The notes under the pieces: generated by a model
Told to the model about the DNA's origin: nothing
The model's input: the letters and a program-made list of their open reading frames with translations, nothing else
Database searches by the model: none
Shown: piece by piece, positions 35,123-43,994 of the stretch
Layout of the letters: each line of letters opens with the position of its first letter
Position numbering within the stretch: position 1 is the first letter of the stretch
Position numbers and translations under genes: made by a program
Assembly (NCBI RefSeq): GCF_017301735.1
Contig: NZ_CP071090.1
Coordinates: 9,600,001-9,664,000, forward strand
Origin: Pyxidicoccus parkwaysis
GTDB taxonomy: Bacteria > Myxococcota > Myxococcia > Myxococcales > Myxococcaceae
Direction: 5' to 3'
Length of the DNA: 64,000 nucleotides

Positions 35123-35164
35123 AGCAGCGCCTTTTGAACCCGTAGCTTTTCCCTGGAGTCGATG

Positions 35165-36643
<1,479 letters not shown>

Positions 36644-36677
36644 TTCCTCGCTGAGTTTGTAGCAACAGGGTTGTCAG

Positions 36678-36714
36678 GAAGGCCCGGGCACCGACGTAGG
36701 GTGCCCGGGCCTTC
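36678..36714 (+). terminator. Strong hairpin terminator after ahcY
   Basis: A perfect 15-bp stem: GAAGGCCCGGGCACC (36678-36692) with GGTGCCCGGGCCTTC (36700-36714) and a 7-base loop GACGTAG. It lies 34 bases after the ahcY stop codon. Only a short T-run follows, but the stem is very stable and is the clearest terminator in the window. It isolates the next operon. Confidence 0.8.
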
Positions 36715-36866
36715 GTGCGTTTGAAGTCAGCAATAACCAGACACCCGTGCATTCACTGTTCGGCTACGTGCTTCCCCCGATGGGAGTCTTTCGACCCGCC
36801 CCATGCAACCCAGACCCACCCAAAATCATACGGTGAGCGCAATTCCAGCCATCACCGGGGTCTGTC

Positions 36867-36896
36867 TTGACATAAGTCGAATGTGTAAAGGATAAA
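36867..36896 (+). promoter_or_regulatory. Sigma-70-like promoter of the ubiquitin-like operon
   Basis: A consensus TTGACA (36867-36872) and GATAAA (36891-36896) with an 18-base spacer, inside the only AT-rich patch between the ahcY terminator and the first gene of the operon. The predicted start at about 36903 gives a leader under 20 bases, just enough to hold the GAGGAGGGGG ribosome binding site. A full consensus -35 is rare in this GC-rich sequence. Confidence 0.6.
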
Positions 36897-36919
36897 GTTC
36901 CGCTATCAGAGGAGGGGGA

Positions 36920-37312
36920 GTGAACTGTCAGAACCATGAAGCCATTGCGGCGGCCGCGACGTGCGGCGGCTGCGCCGAGGCGTTTTGTGAGAACTGCCTC
37001 GTGCCAATGGGCGCCACGCGCTACTGCGGCGGTTGTAAGACGATGGCAGTGCCCGCGTCCGCGCTGACGATTACGCGCGAGTCGGAAGAGGCCAACCGGG
37101 CCCTGAAGCTGGCCTTCCTCGGCATCTTCTGCTTCGGCTTCATCGTGGCCCCCATGGCCATCAGCGCCGCGCTCAACGCGCGCAGGGAAATCGCCGGGGA
37201 CCGCACCATCGGTGGGCTGGGCAAGGCCAACGCCGCGCTGGTCATCGCTCCGGCGGTGCTCATCGTCTCGGTCGTCGGTCTCATCTTGCGCGTGAAGGGA
37301 ATCGGGCGATGA
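36920..37312 (+). CDS. Membrane protein with N-terminal B-box-type zinc finger
   Basis: A 130-residue protein. The N-terminus is a B-box-like zinc finger with ligands C3, H6, C15, C18, C23, C26, C36 and C39, enough for two zinc ions in a cross-brace. Two transmembrane helices follow ('LAFLGIFCFGFIVAPMAISA', 'ALVIAPAVLIVSVVGLIL'), giving a cytosolic finger at the inner membrane. In eukaryotes B-boxes accompany RING E3 ligases. It is the first gene of the operon encoding Ubl, E1, E2, JAMM, RING-like, FHA and protease proteins. The start is GTG 36920 behind AGGAG. Its stop overlaps the next start (ATGA). Confidence 0.8.
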   Translation: MNCQNHEAIAAAATCGGCAEAFCENCLVPMGATRYCGGCKTMAVPASALTITRESEEANRALKLAFLGIFCFGFIVAPMAISAALNARREIAGDRTIGGLGKANAALVIAPAVLIVSVVGLILRVKGIGR

Positions 37313-37797
37313 CCATGAGCTCTCCTGCCGGGCAGTACAGCCCCGACGCCGTGGCCAATTCCTGCCGCAACCACCCCTCGGTGGCGAGCCGCGAGGCCTG
37401 CACCCGCTGCGGCGAGTCGTACTGCGGCGTCTGTCTCTTCACCCTCGCCTCGGGCGCCGTCTGCCCGGCGTGCATCATGCGGCCGGGTATCGGTGGCTCC
37501 AACGGGGCGCTGATGCATGGCCTCGGCGGCCTGGGGCTCGCGCTGGTGGGCATGGTCCTGATGGGCGCCATGATGCTGGCCCCGGTGGTGACCGGCGAGG
37601 AACTGAAGGAGCCCTTCGCCACCATCGTGGGCATGGCGGCCATGCTCACGTCCTTCGGCGGCGTGTCGCTGTCCTTCGTCGCAAGGGATTTGGCCCGGGG
37701 GACGAATGCGACGCTGCCGATGGTGGGCATCGTCGCCAACACGCTGCTGACAATCCTCCTTGTGCTGCTCTCGGTTGTCGGCGCCTTCATGTCGTAG
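37309..37797 (+). CDS. Membrane protein with N-terminal B-box-type zinc finger (second copy)
   Basis: A 162-residue relative of the preceding protein. The finger uses C19, H22, C31, C34, C39, C42, C52 and C55 ('SCRNHPSVASREACTRCGESYCGVCLF', 'VCPAC'), then about four hydrophobic segments follow, starting near residue 68 ('LGGLGLALVGMVLMGAMMLAPVV', 'TIVGMAAMLTSFGGVSLSF', 'MVGIVANTLLTILLVLLSVVGAF'). It differs from the first copy in the number of helices, so it is an old paralogue rather than a fresh duplication. The start codon overlaps the upstream stop by four bases. It may recruit or orient conjugation enzymes at the membrane (inference from context). Confidence 0.8.
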   Translation: MTMSSPAGQYSPDAVANSCRNHPSVASREACTRCGESYCGVCLFTLASGAVCPACIMRPGIGGSNGALMHGLGGLGLALVGMVLMGAMMLAPVVTGEELKEPFATIVGMAAMLTSFGGVSLSFVARDLARGTNATLPMVGIVANTLLTILLVLLSVVGAFMS

Positions 37798-37825
37798 CCC
37801 GCTGTCCACACGTGGAGTCGAACCG

Positions 37826-38107
37826 ATGGGAATGATGACGGTCGAGGTGTGGGACGCGACGGGGGCCAAGCGCCAGCAGGTGGAGCTGCCGGATGACGCC
37901 CCGGTGAACCGCGTGCTGGTGGTGCTGGTGGAGAAGATGCGCCTGCCGCGCCAGAGCCCGGACGGGCAGCCCATGAGCTACAAGTTCCACCACAAGAGCA
38001 GCGGCATGCAGCTGCTCGACACCCAGACGCTCGCGGATGCGAAGGTGCAGCCGGGTGACGTGCTCCGCCTGCAGCCGGAAATCACGGCCGGAGCGTGGAC
38101 GCCGTGA
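37826..38107 (+). CDS. Ubiquitin-like (YukD/EsaB-like beta-grasp) protein
   Basis: A 93-residue protein with the beta-grasp pattern: strand 'MTVEVWDATG', strand 'RQQVELPDDA', the main helix 'VNRVLVVLVEKMRL', strand 'MSYKFHHKSSG', then 'LLDTQTLADAKVQPGDVLRLQPE', whose 'TLADAKVQPGDVLRL' is the typical YukD/ubiquitin ending. The tail reads ITAGAWTP: there is no Gly-Gly at the end, but an Ala-Gly precedes a four-residue extension. A processed form ending in Gly is imaginable. The next gene is an E1-like enzyme whose GTG start overlaps its stop (GTGA). This is the best candidate for the protein modifier of the operon. Confidence 0.8.
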   Translation: MGMMTVEVWDATGAKRQQVELPDDAPVNRVLVVLVEKMRLPRQSPDGQPMSYKFHHKSSGMQLLDTQTLADAKVQPGDVLRLQPEITAGAWTP

Positions 38108-39276
38108 AGGTGGAGCTGAGCGAGGGGCGCTTCAGCCGCTTCGAGCTGATTGAGTGGTGGGACCAGCAGAAGCTCGCCCGCGCGCGCGTGCTGGTCGCGG
38201 GCGCGGGCGCCCTGGGCAACGAGGTGCTGAAGAACCTCGCGTTGCTGGGCGTGGGCCAGGTGGTGGTGGTGGACATGGACGTGGTGGAGACGTCAAACCT
38301 CTCACGCTCGCCGCTGTTCCGTCCCGCCGACGCGGGCCGGGCCAAGGTGGACGCGGTGGCGGAGGGCGCTCGCGCCATCTACCCCGACCTGAAGGTCCGC
38401 CCGCTGCGCGCCAACGTCGTGCACGATTTGGGGCTCGGGCTGTTCCGCTGGGCGGACGTGGTGATTGGCGCGCTGGACAACCGCGAGGCGCGCCTGTCCA
38501 TCAACCGCAACTGCTACCGCGTGGGCCGCGCGTGGATTGACGGCGCCATCGAAGTGCTCTCGGGCGTGGCCCGCCTGTTCGCTCCGCCCGAGGGGCCCTG
38601 CTACGAGTGCACCATGAGCGAGCAGGACTGGCGCCTGTTGGAGCGGCGCCGCTCGTGCAGCCTGCTCAACCGGCAGTTGGAGGAGATTGGCAAGGTGCCG
38701 ACGACGCCCACCACGGCGTCCATCGTCGCCGCCATCCAGTGCCAGGAGGCGGTGAAGCTGCTCCATGGCCAGCCCACGCTCGACGGCGCGGGCTATGTCT
38801 TCGACGGGCTGACGCACCAGTCGTATGTCACGCGCTACCAGCGCAACCCGGACTGCCTGAGCCATGACCCGCTCCCGCGACTGGAGCAGGTGCAGCGCTC
38901 CGCGTCGGACGTGAAGGCCGGCGAGGCGCTGGGCTGGGCGCGCGAGGCGCTCGGCCCCGGCGCGGTGCTGGAGTTCGGGCGCGAGCTGCTCCAGGGGCTG
39001 GACTGCCCGGGGTGCGGCCGCGAGGAGCGCGTGTTCCGTCCGCTCTCGCAGGTGACGGAGGCGGATGGCGCGTGCCCGGCGTGCGGGACGCGCCGCGCGC
39101 CCAGGCTGTTCCACGGCCTGCGCGGCGACGAGGACTTCCTGGGCCTCACGCTGGCGGAGCTCGGGCTGCCGGCCTGGGACGTCGTCCTGGGCCGCCAGGG
39201 AGAGCGCGTGGTGGGGTTCGAGCTGAGTGGGGACCGGGCGCGGGTGCTCGGAGATTTGGAGACGGGGGGCGTATGA
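38104..39276 (+). CDS. E1-like ThiF/MoeB family activating enzyme
   Basis: A 390-residue enzyme of the ThiF/MoeB/UBA superfamily, which adenylates the C-terminus of a ubiquitin-like protein. Nucleotide loop GAGALGNE (33-40), acidic and Asn/Arg ligands in 'VVDMDVVETSNLSR' (D57, D59, N65, R68), 'GALDNREAR' (D125) and the 'TTPTTASIVAA' crossover segment are intact. C185 ahead of that segment is a candidate thioester Cys. Zinc ligand pairs C166/C169, C301/C304 and C324/C327 are present; the last two form an extra C-terminal zinc ribbon. Position directly after the ubiquitin-like gene and before a JAMM gene makes its role clear in outline; the acceptor is not known. Confidence 0.9.
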   Translation: MKVELSEGRFSRFELIEWWDQQKLARARVLVAGAGALGNEVLKNLALLGVGQVVVVDMDVVETSNLSRSPLFRPADAGRAKVDAVAEGARAIYPDLKVRPLRANVVHDLGLGLFRWADVVIGALDNREARLSINRNCYRVGRAWIDGAIEVLSGVARLFAPPEGPCYECTMSEQDWRLLERRRSCSLLNRQLEEIGKVPTTPTTASIVAAIQCQEAVKLLHGQPTLDGAGYVFDGLTHQSYVTRYQRNPDCLSHDPLPRLEQVQRSASDVKAGEALGWAREALGPGAVLEFGRELLQGLDCPGCGREERVFRPLSQVTEADGACPACGTRRAPRLFHGLRGDEDFLGLTLAELGLPAWDVVLGRQGERVVGFELSGDRARVLGDLETGGV

Positions 39277-40454
39277 GCAAGGCAGCCAAGGCCGAGAAGA
39301 CGCAGCAGCCCGCGCGAGCCTTTCCCGGGGGTGACGTCGCGCCCACGCCGGGGGAGCTGCGCATCGCGGTGGAGAAGCAGCCCTACGCGCAAATCATCGG
39401 CCACGCCGTGCTGGAGCCGGACGTGGAGGTGTGCGGCGTGCTGGTGGGGCGCCTGCTGGAGGACGCGCGCGGCCCGTACCTGAGCATCACCGCCGTCATC
39501 CGCGGCGAGGCCGCCAAGCAGCAGGGCGCGCAAGTGACGTTCACCCACGACACCTGGAATCACATCCACAAGGAGATGGATGCGAAGTACCCCGACGAGC
39601 AGATTGTCGGCTGGTACCACACGCACGGCGGGTTCGGCATCTTCCTGTCGGACATGGACACGTTCATCCACCGCAACTTCTTCTCGCAGCCGCACCAGGT
39701 GGCGTACGTGTATGACCCGCTCGCGGGCACCGAGGGCTTCTTCCACGGGATGTCCGGTGAGCTGAAGCAGGTGCAGCGCTACTGGCTGGCCGGACGCGAG
39801 CGCAAGCCGCTGGGTGCCGCCGTAACGCCGGCCTCCTCGTCCGAGGGCGGCGGCGGAGACCTCGCGAGCGCGGTGAATGCACTGACCCGGGCGGCCGCGG
39901 CGCTGCAGGCCTCGGCGAACAAGCCCTCGAAGGAGCTGCTGCCCATTCCCATGTGGGCCGTCGCGGCCGCGGTGCTGCTGCTGGCCGGCTACACGTACCT
40001 GAGTGGTGGCCTGTCCGGCCGTGGGGCCGAGGGTGCGCGACGCTCGCAAACCATGCTCGTGTTGGACCAGGACCCCGCGACGGGTACTGCGGTGGGGCTC
40101 GAGGTCGTCCAGCTCGCGCCGGAACGCGGTGACGTCTTGAGGGACCGCAACGGCGAGCTCTACGTGGGCGTTCCGCTCCGGCAGGCCGACGGCCGTCCGG
40201 CCTCGCTGCTCAATGTGTTGCAGGGCTCGAGTGGAGCCAGTGCACCGGAGGCGACGGCGCCCAAGCCGGCCCCCACTCCGCCGGCCACGCCGCCCGGTGT
40301 GCACTCCGGAGCGCAGGCCTCCATGTCGCGGGTGCAGGTGCTGCTGGTGGCGGGCGGCACGGTGCTCGCGCTCGTGCTCTCCGTGGTGGGCGTGCTCTTC
40401 CTCCGGCGCCGCCACGCCGGCAATGCCCGCATGAAGGTGGGAGGTGCACCATGA
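39273..40454 (+). CDS. Membrane-anchored JAMM/MPN metalloprotease (Rpn11-like deubiquitinase fold)
   Basis: A 393-residue protein. Residues 28-175 are a JAB/MPN domain with a complete JAMM motif: E52, H116-x-H118, S126 and D129 ('GWYHTHGGFGIFLSDMD'), which closely matches the eukaryotic Rpn11/AMSH pattern HxHPGFGxxLSxxD except that Gly replaces Pro. The catalytic part is cytosolic and is followed by a transmembrane helix near 227-243, a periplasmic or loop segment of about 110 residues, and a second helix near the C-terminus ('VLLVAGGTVLALVLSVVGVLF'). Known relatives cleave isopeptide or linear bonds after the ubiquitin-like tail. The ATG overlaps the stop of the E1 gene, and its own end overlaps the next start. 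Confidence 0.9.
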   Translation: MSKAAKAEKTQQPARAFPGGDVAPTPGELRIAVEKQPYAQIIGHAVLEPDVEVCGVLVGRLLEDARGPYLSITAVIRGEAAKQQGAQVTFTHDTWNHIHKEMDAKYPDEQIVGWYHTHGGFGIFLSDMDTFIHRNFFSQPHQVAYVYDPLAGTEGFFHGMSGELKQVQRYWLAGRERKPLGAAVTPASSSEGGGGDLASAVNALTRAAAALQASANKPSKELLPIPMWAVAAAVLLLAGYTYLSGGLSGRGAEGARRSQTMLVLDQDPATGTAVGLEVVQLAPERGDVLRDRNGELYVGVPLRQADGRPASLLNVLQGSSGASAPEATAPKPAPTPPATPPGVHSGAQASMSRVQVLLVAGGTVLALVLSVVGVLFLRRRHAGNARMKVGGAP

Positions 40455-41800
40455 CGGGTGCAGCCGAGAAGATTGTCATTGCGCCCGAGGAGCTCGCGTC
40501 GCCCGAGGTGGACGAGGCGCTCTCGCGGCAGCTCTCGTTCGGCATGGCGCCGGCGCCCGAGCGCGTGGAGGACAAGCGCACCGGCTTCTTCTACCGCGCG
40601 TATGTCGCGCTCTCGCTGGCGGGCCTGCTGGGCGGACTGTGCGGCTGGGGCCTCGTCGAGCCCTTCATCACGGATGGGCTTCAGCTCGAGGGGCGCGTGG
40701 AGAAGGTGGACTCGGACTACCACACCGAGTCCGGCAGCCCGATTGCCTCGGTCACCGTGGGCGGCGTGACGGTGTGGGTGAGCCCCTCGACGACACACGT
40801 CGAGCGGGACGGCGCGGTGGTGCCGTCCACGTCGCTCGCCGTGGGTCAGGTGGTGAGCGTCAAGGGCCACCCCATTGGCGAGCCGAAGGTGACGTCGGTG
40901 TCCGCCTACGAGGTGACGGTGCTCCCGGAGGGCACCGAGGTCCCCGCGGTGGTGGACCTGGCGGCCGAGCAGCGCAGCGACGGCCTCGTGAGCCTCACCG
41001 TGTTCGCCGTCATCGCCGCCTTCGTGGGCCTCTTCATCGGCGCCGCGGACGGGCTCTTGTCGCGCGCGTTCCACCGCGCGGCCGTCTGCGGCTCGGTGGG
41101 ACTGGGCATGGGCCTGGTGGTGGGCCTCATGGCCACGCTCCTGGCCGGGCTGACCTACGGCCTGGGCCGCCACCTGGTGGAGTCGCTGGGCGAAGAGGGC
41201 GTGACGGGCATGACGACGGCGCAGCTGCTGGTGCAGATGTGCGTGCGCGGCGTGGCCTGGGCGCTGGCCGGGGCCGCCATGGGACTGGGACAGGGCGTGG
41301 CGCTGCGCTCCTCCAAGCTGCTCATCAACGGGCTCATCGGCGGCATGGCCGGGGCGCTGCTCGGCGGGCTGCTCTTCGACCCCATCAGTCTCTTGTTCGA
41401 GGGCTTCAGCACCGGCGAGGCCTGGCTGAGCCGTGGCGTGGGCTTCGGCGTCATCGGCCTCGTGACGGGGCTGATGATTGGCCTGGTGGAGCTCGCCGCG
41501 CGCGAGGCGTGGATAAAGATGCTCACCGGTCCGCTCGCGGGGAAGGAGTTCGTGCTCTTCAAGAGCCCCACCACGGTGGGCAGCTCGCCCAAGAGCGACG
41601 TGTACCTCTTCAAGGACTCGGAGGTGGAGCCCACCCACGCGCTCATCCACGCCATGGGCGAGGGCTACGAGCTGGAGGACAAGAAGGGCCCCGCGGGCAC
41701 GTACGTGAATGGCCGGCGCGTGTCGCGCGCTCGGCTCGCGTCGGGCGACCAGGTGCGCGTGGGCAAGACGGTGTTCGTCCTCAACCTGAAGGAGGGCTGA
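40451..41800 (+). CDS. Polytopic membrane protein with C-terminal FHA domain
   Basis: A 449-residue protein. The first 40 residues are cytosolic and acidic; one transmembrane helix follows (about 50-70), then an extracytoplasmic beta-rich segment (75-165, 'VTVGGVTVWVSPSTTHVERDG'), then about five Gly-rich helices up to 345. The last 90 residues form an FHA domain ('TTVGSSPKSDVYLFKDSEVEPTHALIH' over 375-405 and 'GTYVNGRRV'). The canonical GR pair reads GS here, and SxxH reads TxxH, so phosphothreonine binding may be altered. It probably places the system under kinase control or acts as a membrane scaffold (inference). Both ends are coupled to neighbours in the operon. Confidence 0.85.
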   Translation: MTGAAEKIVIAPEELASPEVDEALSRQLSFGMAPAPERVEDKRTGFFYRAYVALSLAGLLGGLCGWGLVEPFITDGLQLEGRVEKVDSDYHTESGSPIASVTVGGVTVWVSPSTTHVERDGAVVPSTSLAVGQVVSVKGHPIGEPKVTSVSAYEVTVLPEGTEVPAVVDLAAEQRSDGLVSLTVFAVIAAFVGLFIGAADGLLSRAFHRAAVCGSVGLGMGLVVGLMATLLAGLTYGLGRHLVESLGEEGVTGMTTAQLLVQMCVRGVAWALAGAAMGLGQGVALRSSKLLINGLIGGMAGALLGGLLFDPISLLFEGFSTGEAWLSRGVGFGVIGLVTGLMIGLVELAAREAWIKMLTGPLAGKEFVLFKSPTTVGSSPKSDVYLFKDSEVEPTHALIHAMGEGYELEDKKGPAGTYVNGRRVSRARLASGDQVRVGKTVFVLNLKEG

Positions 41801-41801
41801 G

Positions 41802-42392
41802 GTGTCCGAGCTCCAGCACCAGTCCGCCTCCGACTTCGCGGGTGTCGTCTGCGGCATCTGCCAGACGGGCATCCAGGCCGAGGAGTCGGTGGGCACCTGC
41901 CCCGCCTGCCAGTCGCCGTTCCATGCCGAGTGCTGGGCGGAGAATGGCGGCTGCGCGCAGTACGGCTGCGCCCACATGCCGTCCGCCACGCCGGCCGAGA
42001 CGGGCGTGGCCGCGCGCACGTACTGGGGCCAGGAGGAGAAGGAGTGCCCCGGCTGCGGGCAGCAGATAAAAGTCGCGGCCCTGCGCTGCCGCCACTGCGG
42101 TGCCGTCTTCTCCTCGGACCAGCCGATGACGTCCGTGGAGGCGGAGAGCCAGTTCCAGGTGGGTGAGCGCCGCGCGGCCGCGGGCACCGCGGCGCTGTGG
42201 CTCTTCGTCGCGGGGCTGTTGCCCTGCACGGCGCCGCTGGCGCTGGCGGTGGGTGGGCTCTGGTATCTGGGCAACCGCGACGTGGTGCGCCGGATGCCGT
42301 CGCAGCGCCGGGTGATGGCGCTCGTCGGTCTGGGCGCCTCGGTCGTCACCACGAGCGTGCTGCTTCTGGCGGCGCTCTTCCTCGGACAGTGA
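41802..42392 (+). CDS. Membrane protein with RING-like binuclear zinc domain and zinc ribbon (E3 candidate)
   Basis: A 196-residue protein. C17, C20, C33, C36, H41, C44, C51 and C56 give a cross-brace C-x2-C...C-x2-C-x4-H-x2-C...C...C pattern like the prokaryotic RING families. A zinc ribbon with C82, C85, C96 and C99 follows ('CPGCGQQIK', 'CRHCG'), then two transmembrane helices ('LWLFVAGLLPCTAPLALAVGGLWYL', 'MALVGLGASVVTTSVLLLAALFL'). Located between the FHA and protease genes and near an E2 gene, it is the natural E3 candidate; whether it binds the E2 is unknown. The start is GTG 41802, just after AAGGAGG, which lies in the end of the upstream gene. Confidence 0.82.
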   Translation: MSELQHQSASDFAGVVCGICQTGIQAEESVGTCPACQSPFHAECWAENGGCAQYGCAHMPSATPAETGVAARTYWGQEEKECPGCGQQIKVAALRCRHCGAVFSSDQPMTSVEAESQFQVGERRAAAGTAALWLFVAGLLPCTAPLALAVGGLWYLGNRDVVRRMPSQRRVMALVGLGASVVTTSVLLLAALFLGQ

Positions 42393-42395
42393 GCC

Positions 42396-43460
42396 ATGAC
42401 GGCCCCCGAGTCCGAGCGCATTCGCATCGACCCCGAGGAGGTGGCGCGCGCCGTGCCGCCGCCTCCGCCGCACCTGTACGCCTCGCGCCAAGCAGTGCCC
42501 CGCGTGGAGGCACCGCCCCGCGTGGACCGGCTGGCGGTGGGCGCGCTGGTGCTGTCGCTCCTCGGCATTCCGCTGGTGGGCTGCCTCATGGGGCCCATCG
42601 CCATCATCTGCGGGGCGCTGGCGCTCTCGCGGCTGTACGGGCGCGAGGACGTGCGCGGCTCGGGCATGGCGCTGGCGGGGCTGCTGCTCGGGGCGGTGGA
42701 ATTCGTTGGGTGGATGGGTGTCCTCTTCTGGTCGCTCGCCACGCCCTCGGCCATCCGCCCGCAGCCGACTCCGCCGCCGTCGGTGCTCAACTCGAATGCG
42801 CAGGGGCTCGCGGACGCGCCGCTCCACATCCGCAAGGCGCTGCTCGCCAACGTGCGTCTGACGTGCAGCGGTGGAGAGTCCATCCTCGGCTCGGGCATCA
42901 ACGTGGCGAGCGGTGACGGCCGCACGCTGCTGCTCACCAACCGCCACGTGGCGGACTGCGGCCAGGGCGCGGCCCTGCGCGTCGCCTTCCACGACGGAGA
43001 GGACGTGGAGGGACGCGTCCTGTGGCTGGGCCCGGATGGAGTGGACCTGGCCGTGGTGGAGGCGCGCTCGGGGCATGAGCGCCGCTCCGAGGTGATGCCC
43101 CTGAATGCCCGCCACGCGGCGCGCGTGGGGGACGGCGTGTTCGCGGTGGGCAACCCGCTGGGCTACGACACCACGTACACCGTGGGCGTGCTCTCGGCGG
43201 TGCGGCGCGTGCCCATGGGCCCGTTGGAAGGCCGCGTGTATCAGGTGCAGGCGGGCATCAACCCGGGCAACAGCGGTGGCGGGCTGTACACCTCGGCCGG
43301 GGGCCTCATCGGTATCAACACCTGGGCGGTGGAGCGCACGCGCTCCGAGGGCCTGGGGTTCGCCATCAGCGTGGACACCATCGCCGAGGCGCTGCGCGGG
43401 GCGGATGCCTCGCTGCGCGGGCTCGTGCCAACATCTTCGGAGGAAGGGAGCTCCCGATGA
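42396..43460 (+). CDS. Membrane-anchored trypsin-like (DegP/HtrA-type) serine protease
   Basis: A 354-residue protein. A cytosolic Pro-rich leader (1-45) is followed by a DUF4190-like hydrophobic module with two or three helices (46-115). The protease domain from about 140 carries the catalytic triad H184 ('LLLTNRHVADCG'), D217 ('GVDLAVVEA') and S293 ('GINPGNSGGGLYTSAG'). There is no PDZ domain. If the two to three helices place the domain outside, it faces the periplasm; if not, it would be beside the conjugation enzymes, and the sequence does not decide this. It overlaps the E2 gene by four bases and so is translationally coupled to it. Confidence 0.85.
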   Translation: MTAPESERIRIDPEEVARAVPPPPPHLYASRQAVPRVEAPPRVDRLAVGALVLSLLGIPLVGCLMGPIAIICGALALSRLYGREDVRGSGMALAGLLLGAVEFVGWMGVLFWSLATPSAIRPQPTPPPSVLNSNAQGLADAPLHIRKALLANVRLTCSGGESILGSGINVASGDGRTLLLTNRHVADCGQGAALRVAFHDGEDVEGRVLWLGPDGVDLAVVEARSGHERRSEVMPLNARHAARVGDGVFAVGNPLGYDTTYTVGVLSAVRRVPMGPLEGRVYQVQAGINPGNSGGGLYTSAGGLIGINTWAVERTRSEGLGFAISVDTIAEALRGADASLRGLVPTSSEEGSSR

Positions 43461-43951
43461 ACGTGAGACACCGTCGGCTGGTCGCGGACCATCGCATGGT
43501 CATGAGTAGCTTCGCGGACCACCCCTACATCCGAGTGCTCGAAGCGACGGGTGAACCTCCCGAGCGCTACAAGCTGGAGTACCGGGTGCAGGGACTGGTG
43601 ATGCAGGGCGAGCAGGTGGTGCCCAAGAGCGAGCACCTGGTGGAGGTGTTCCTGACGCTGGGCTACCCGCGCCAGGCGCCGCAGTGCCGGATGCTCACGC
43701 CCGTGTTCCATCCCAACATCGCTCCGCACGCTATCTGCATCGGCGACCACTGGAGCGCGGGCGAGTCGCTCGCGGCGCTCATCGTGCGCATCGGCGAGCT
43801 GATTACGTTCCAGAGCTACAACGTGAAGAGCCCGCTCAACGGCGCGGCCGCACGCTGGGCCGAGGAGCACATGGCTCGCTTGCCCATCCAGCGCGTCGAC
43901 CTCTCGGCGCGGATGGACGTGGCGCCTGCGCCGCAGAGCGCGTCGTCCTGA
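43457..43951 (+). CDS. E2-like ubiquitin-conjugating enzyme (UBC fold)
   Basis: A 164-residue protein with a textbook UBC core: 'LVEVFLTLGYPRQAPQCRMLTPVFHPNIAPHAICIGDHW' spans residues 61-99. It includes the HPN tripeptide (85-87), the catalytic Cys (C94), the conserved Trp (W99) and the later 'SPLNGAAARWAEEH' (125-138), which matches the PLN-A helix of eukaryotic E2s. It should take the activated ubiquitin-like protein from the E1 as a thioester. It lacks a membrane anchor, unlike most proteins of the operon. The ATG overlaps the protease stop (ATGA). This is the strongest evidence that the cluster performs conjugation and not only activation. Confidence 0.9.
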   Translation: MNVRHRRLVADHRMVMSSFADHPYIRVLEATGEPPERYKLEYRVQGLVMQGEQVVPKSEHLVEVFLTLGYPRQAPQCRMLTPVFHPNIAPHAICIGDHWSAGESLAALIVRIGELITFQSYNVKSPLNGAAARWAEEHMARLPIQRVDLSARMDVAPAPQSASS

Positions 43952-43994
43952 GCCCTCGCTCCGAGCGGTTGCCAGGGGCTGTGCAACATGAAGG

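Noticed and set aside
35123..35161. Possible SAH riboswitch before ahcY
   Set aside because: Only 39 bases separate it from the upstream gene, too short for the known SAH aptamer.
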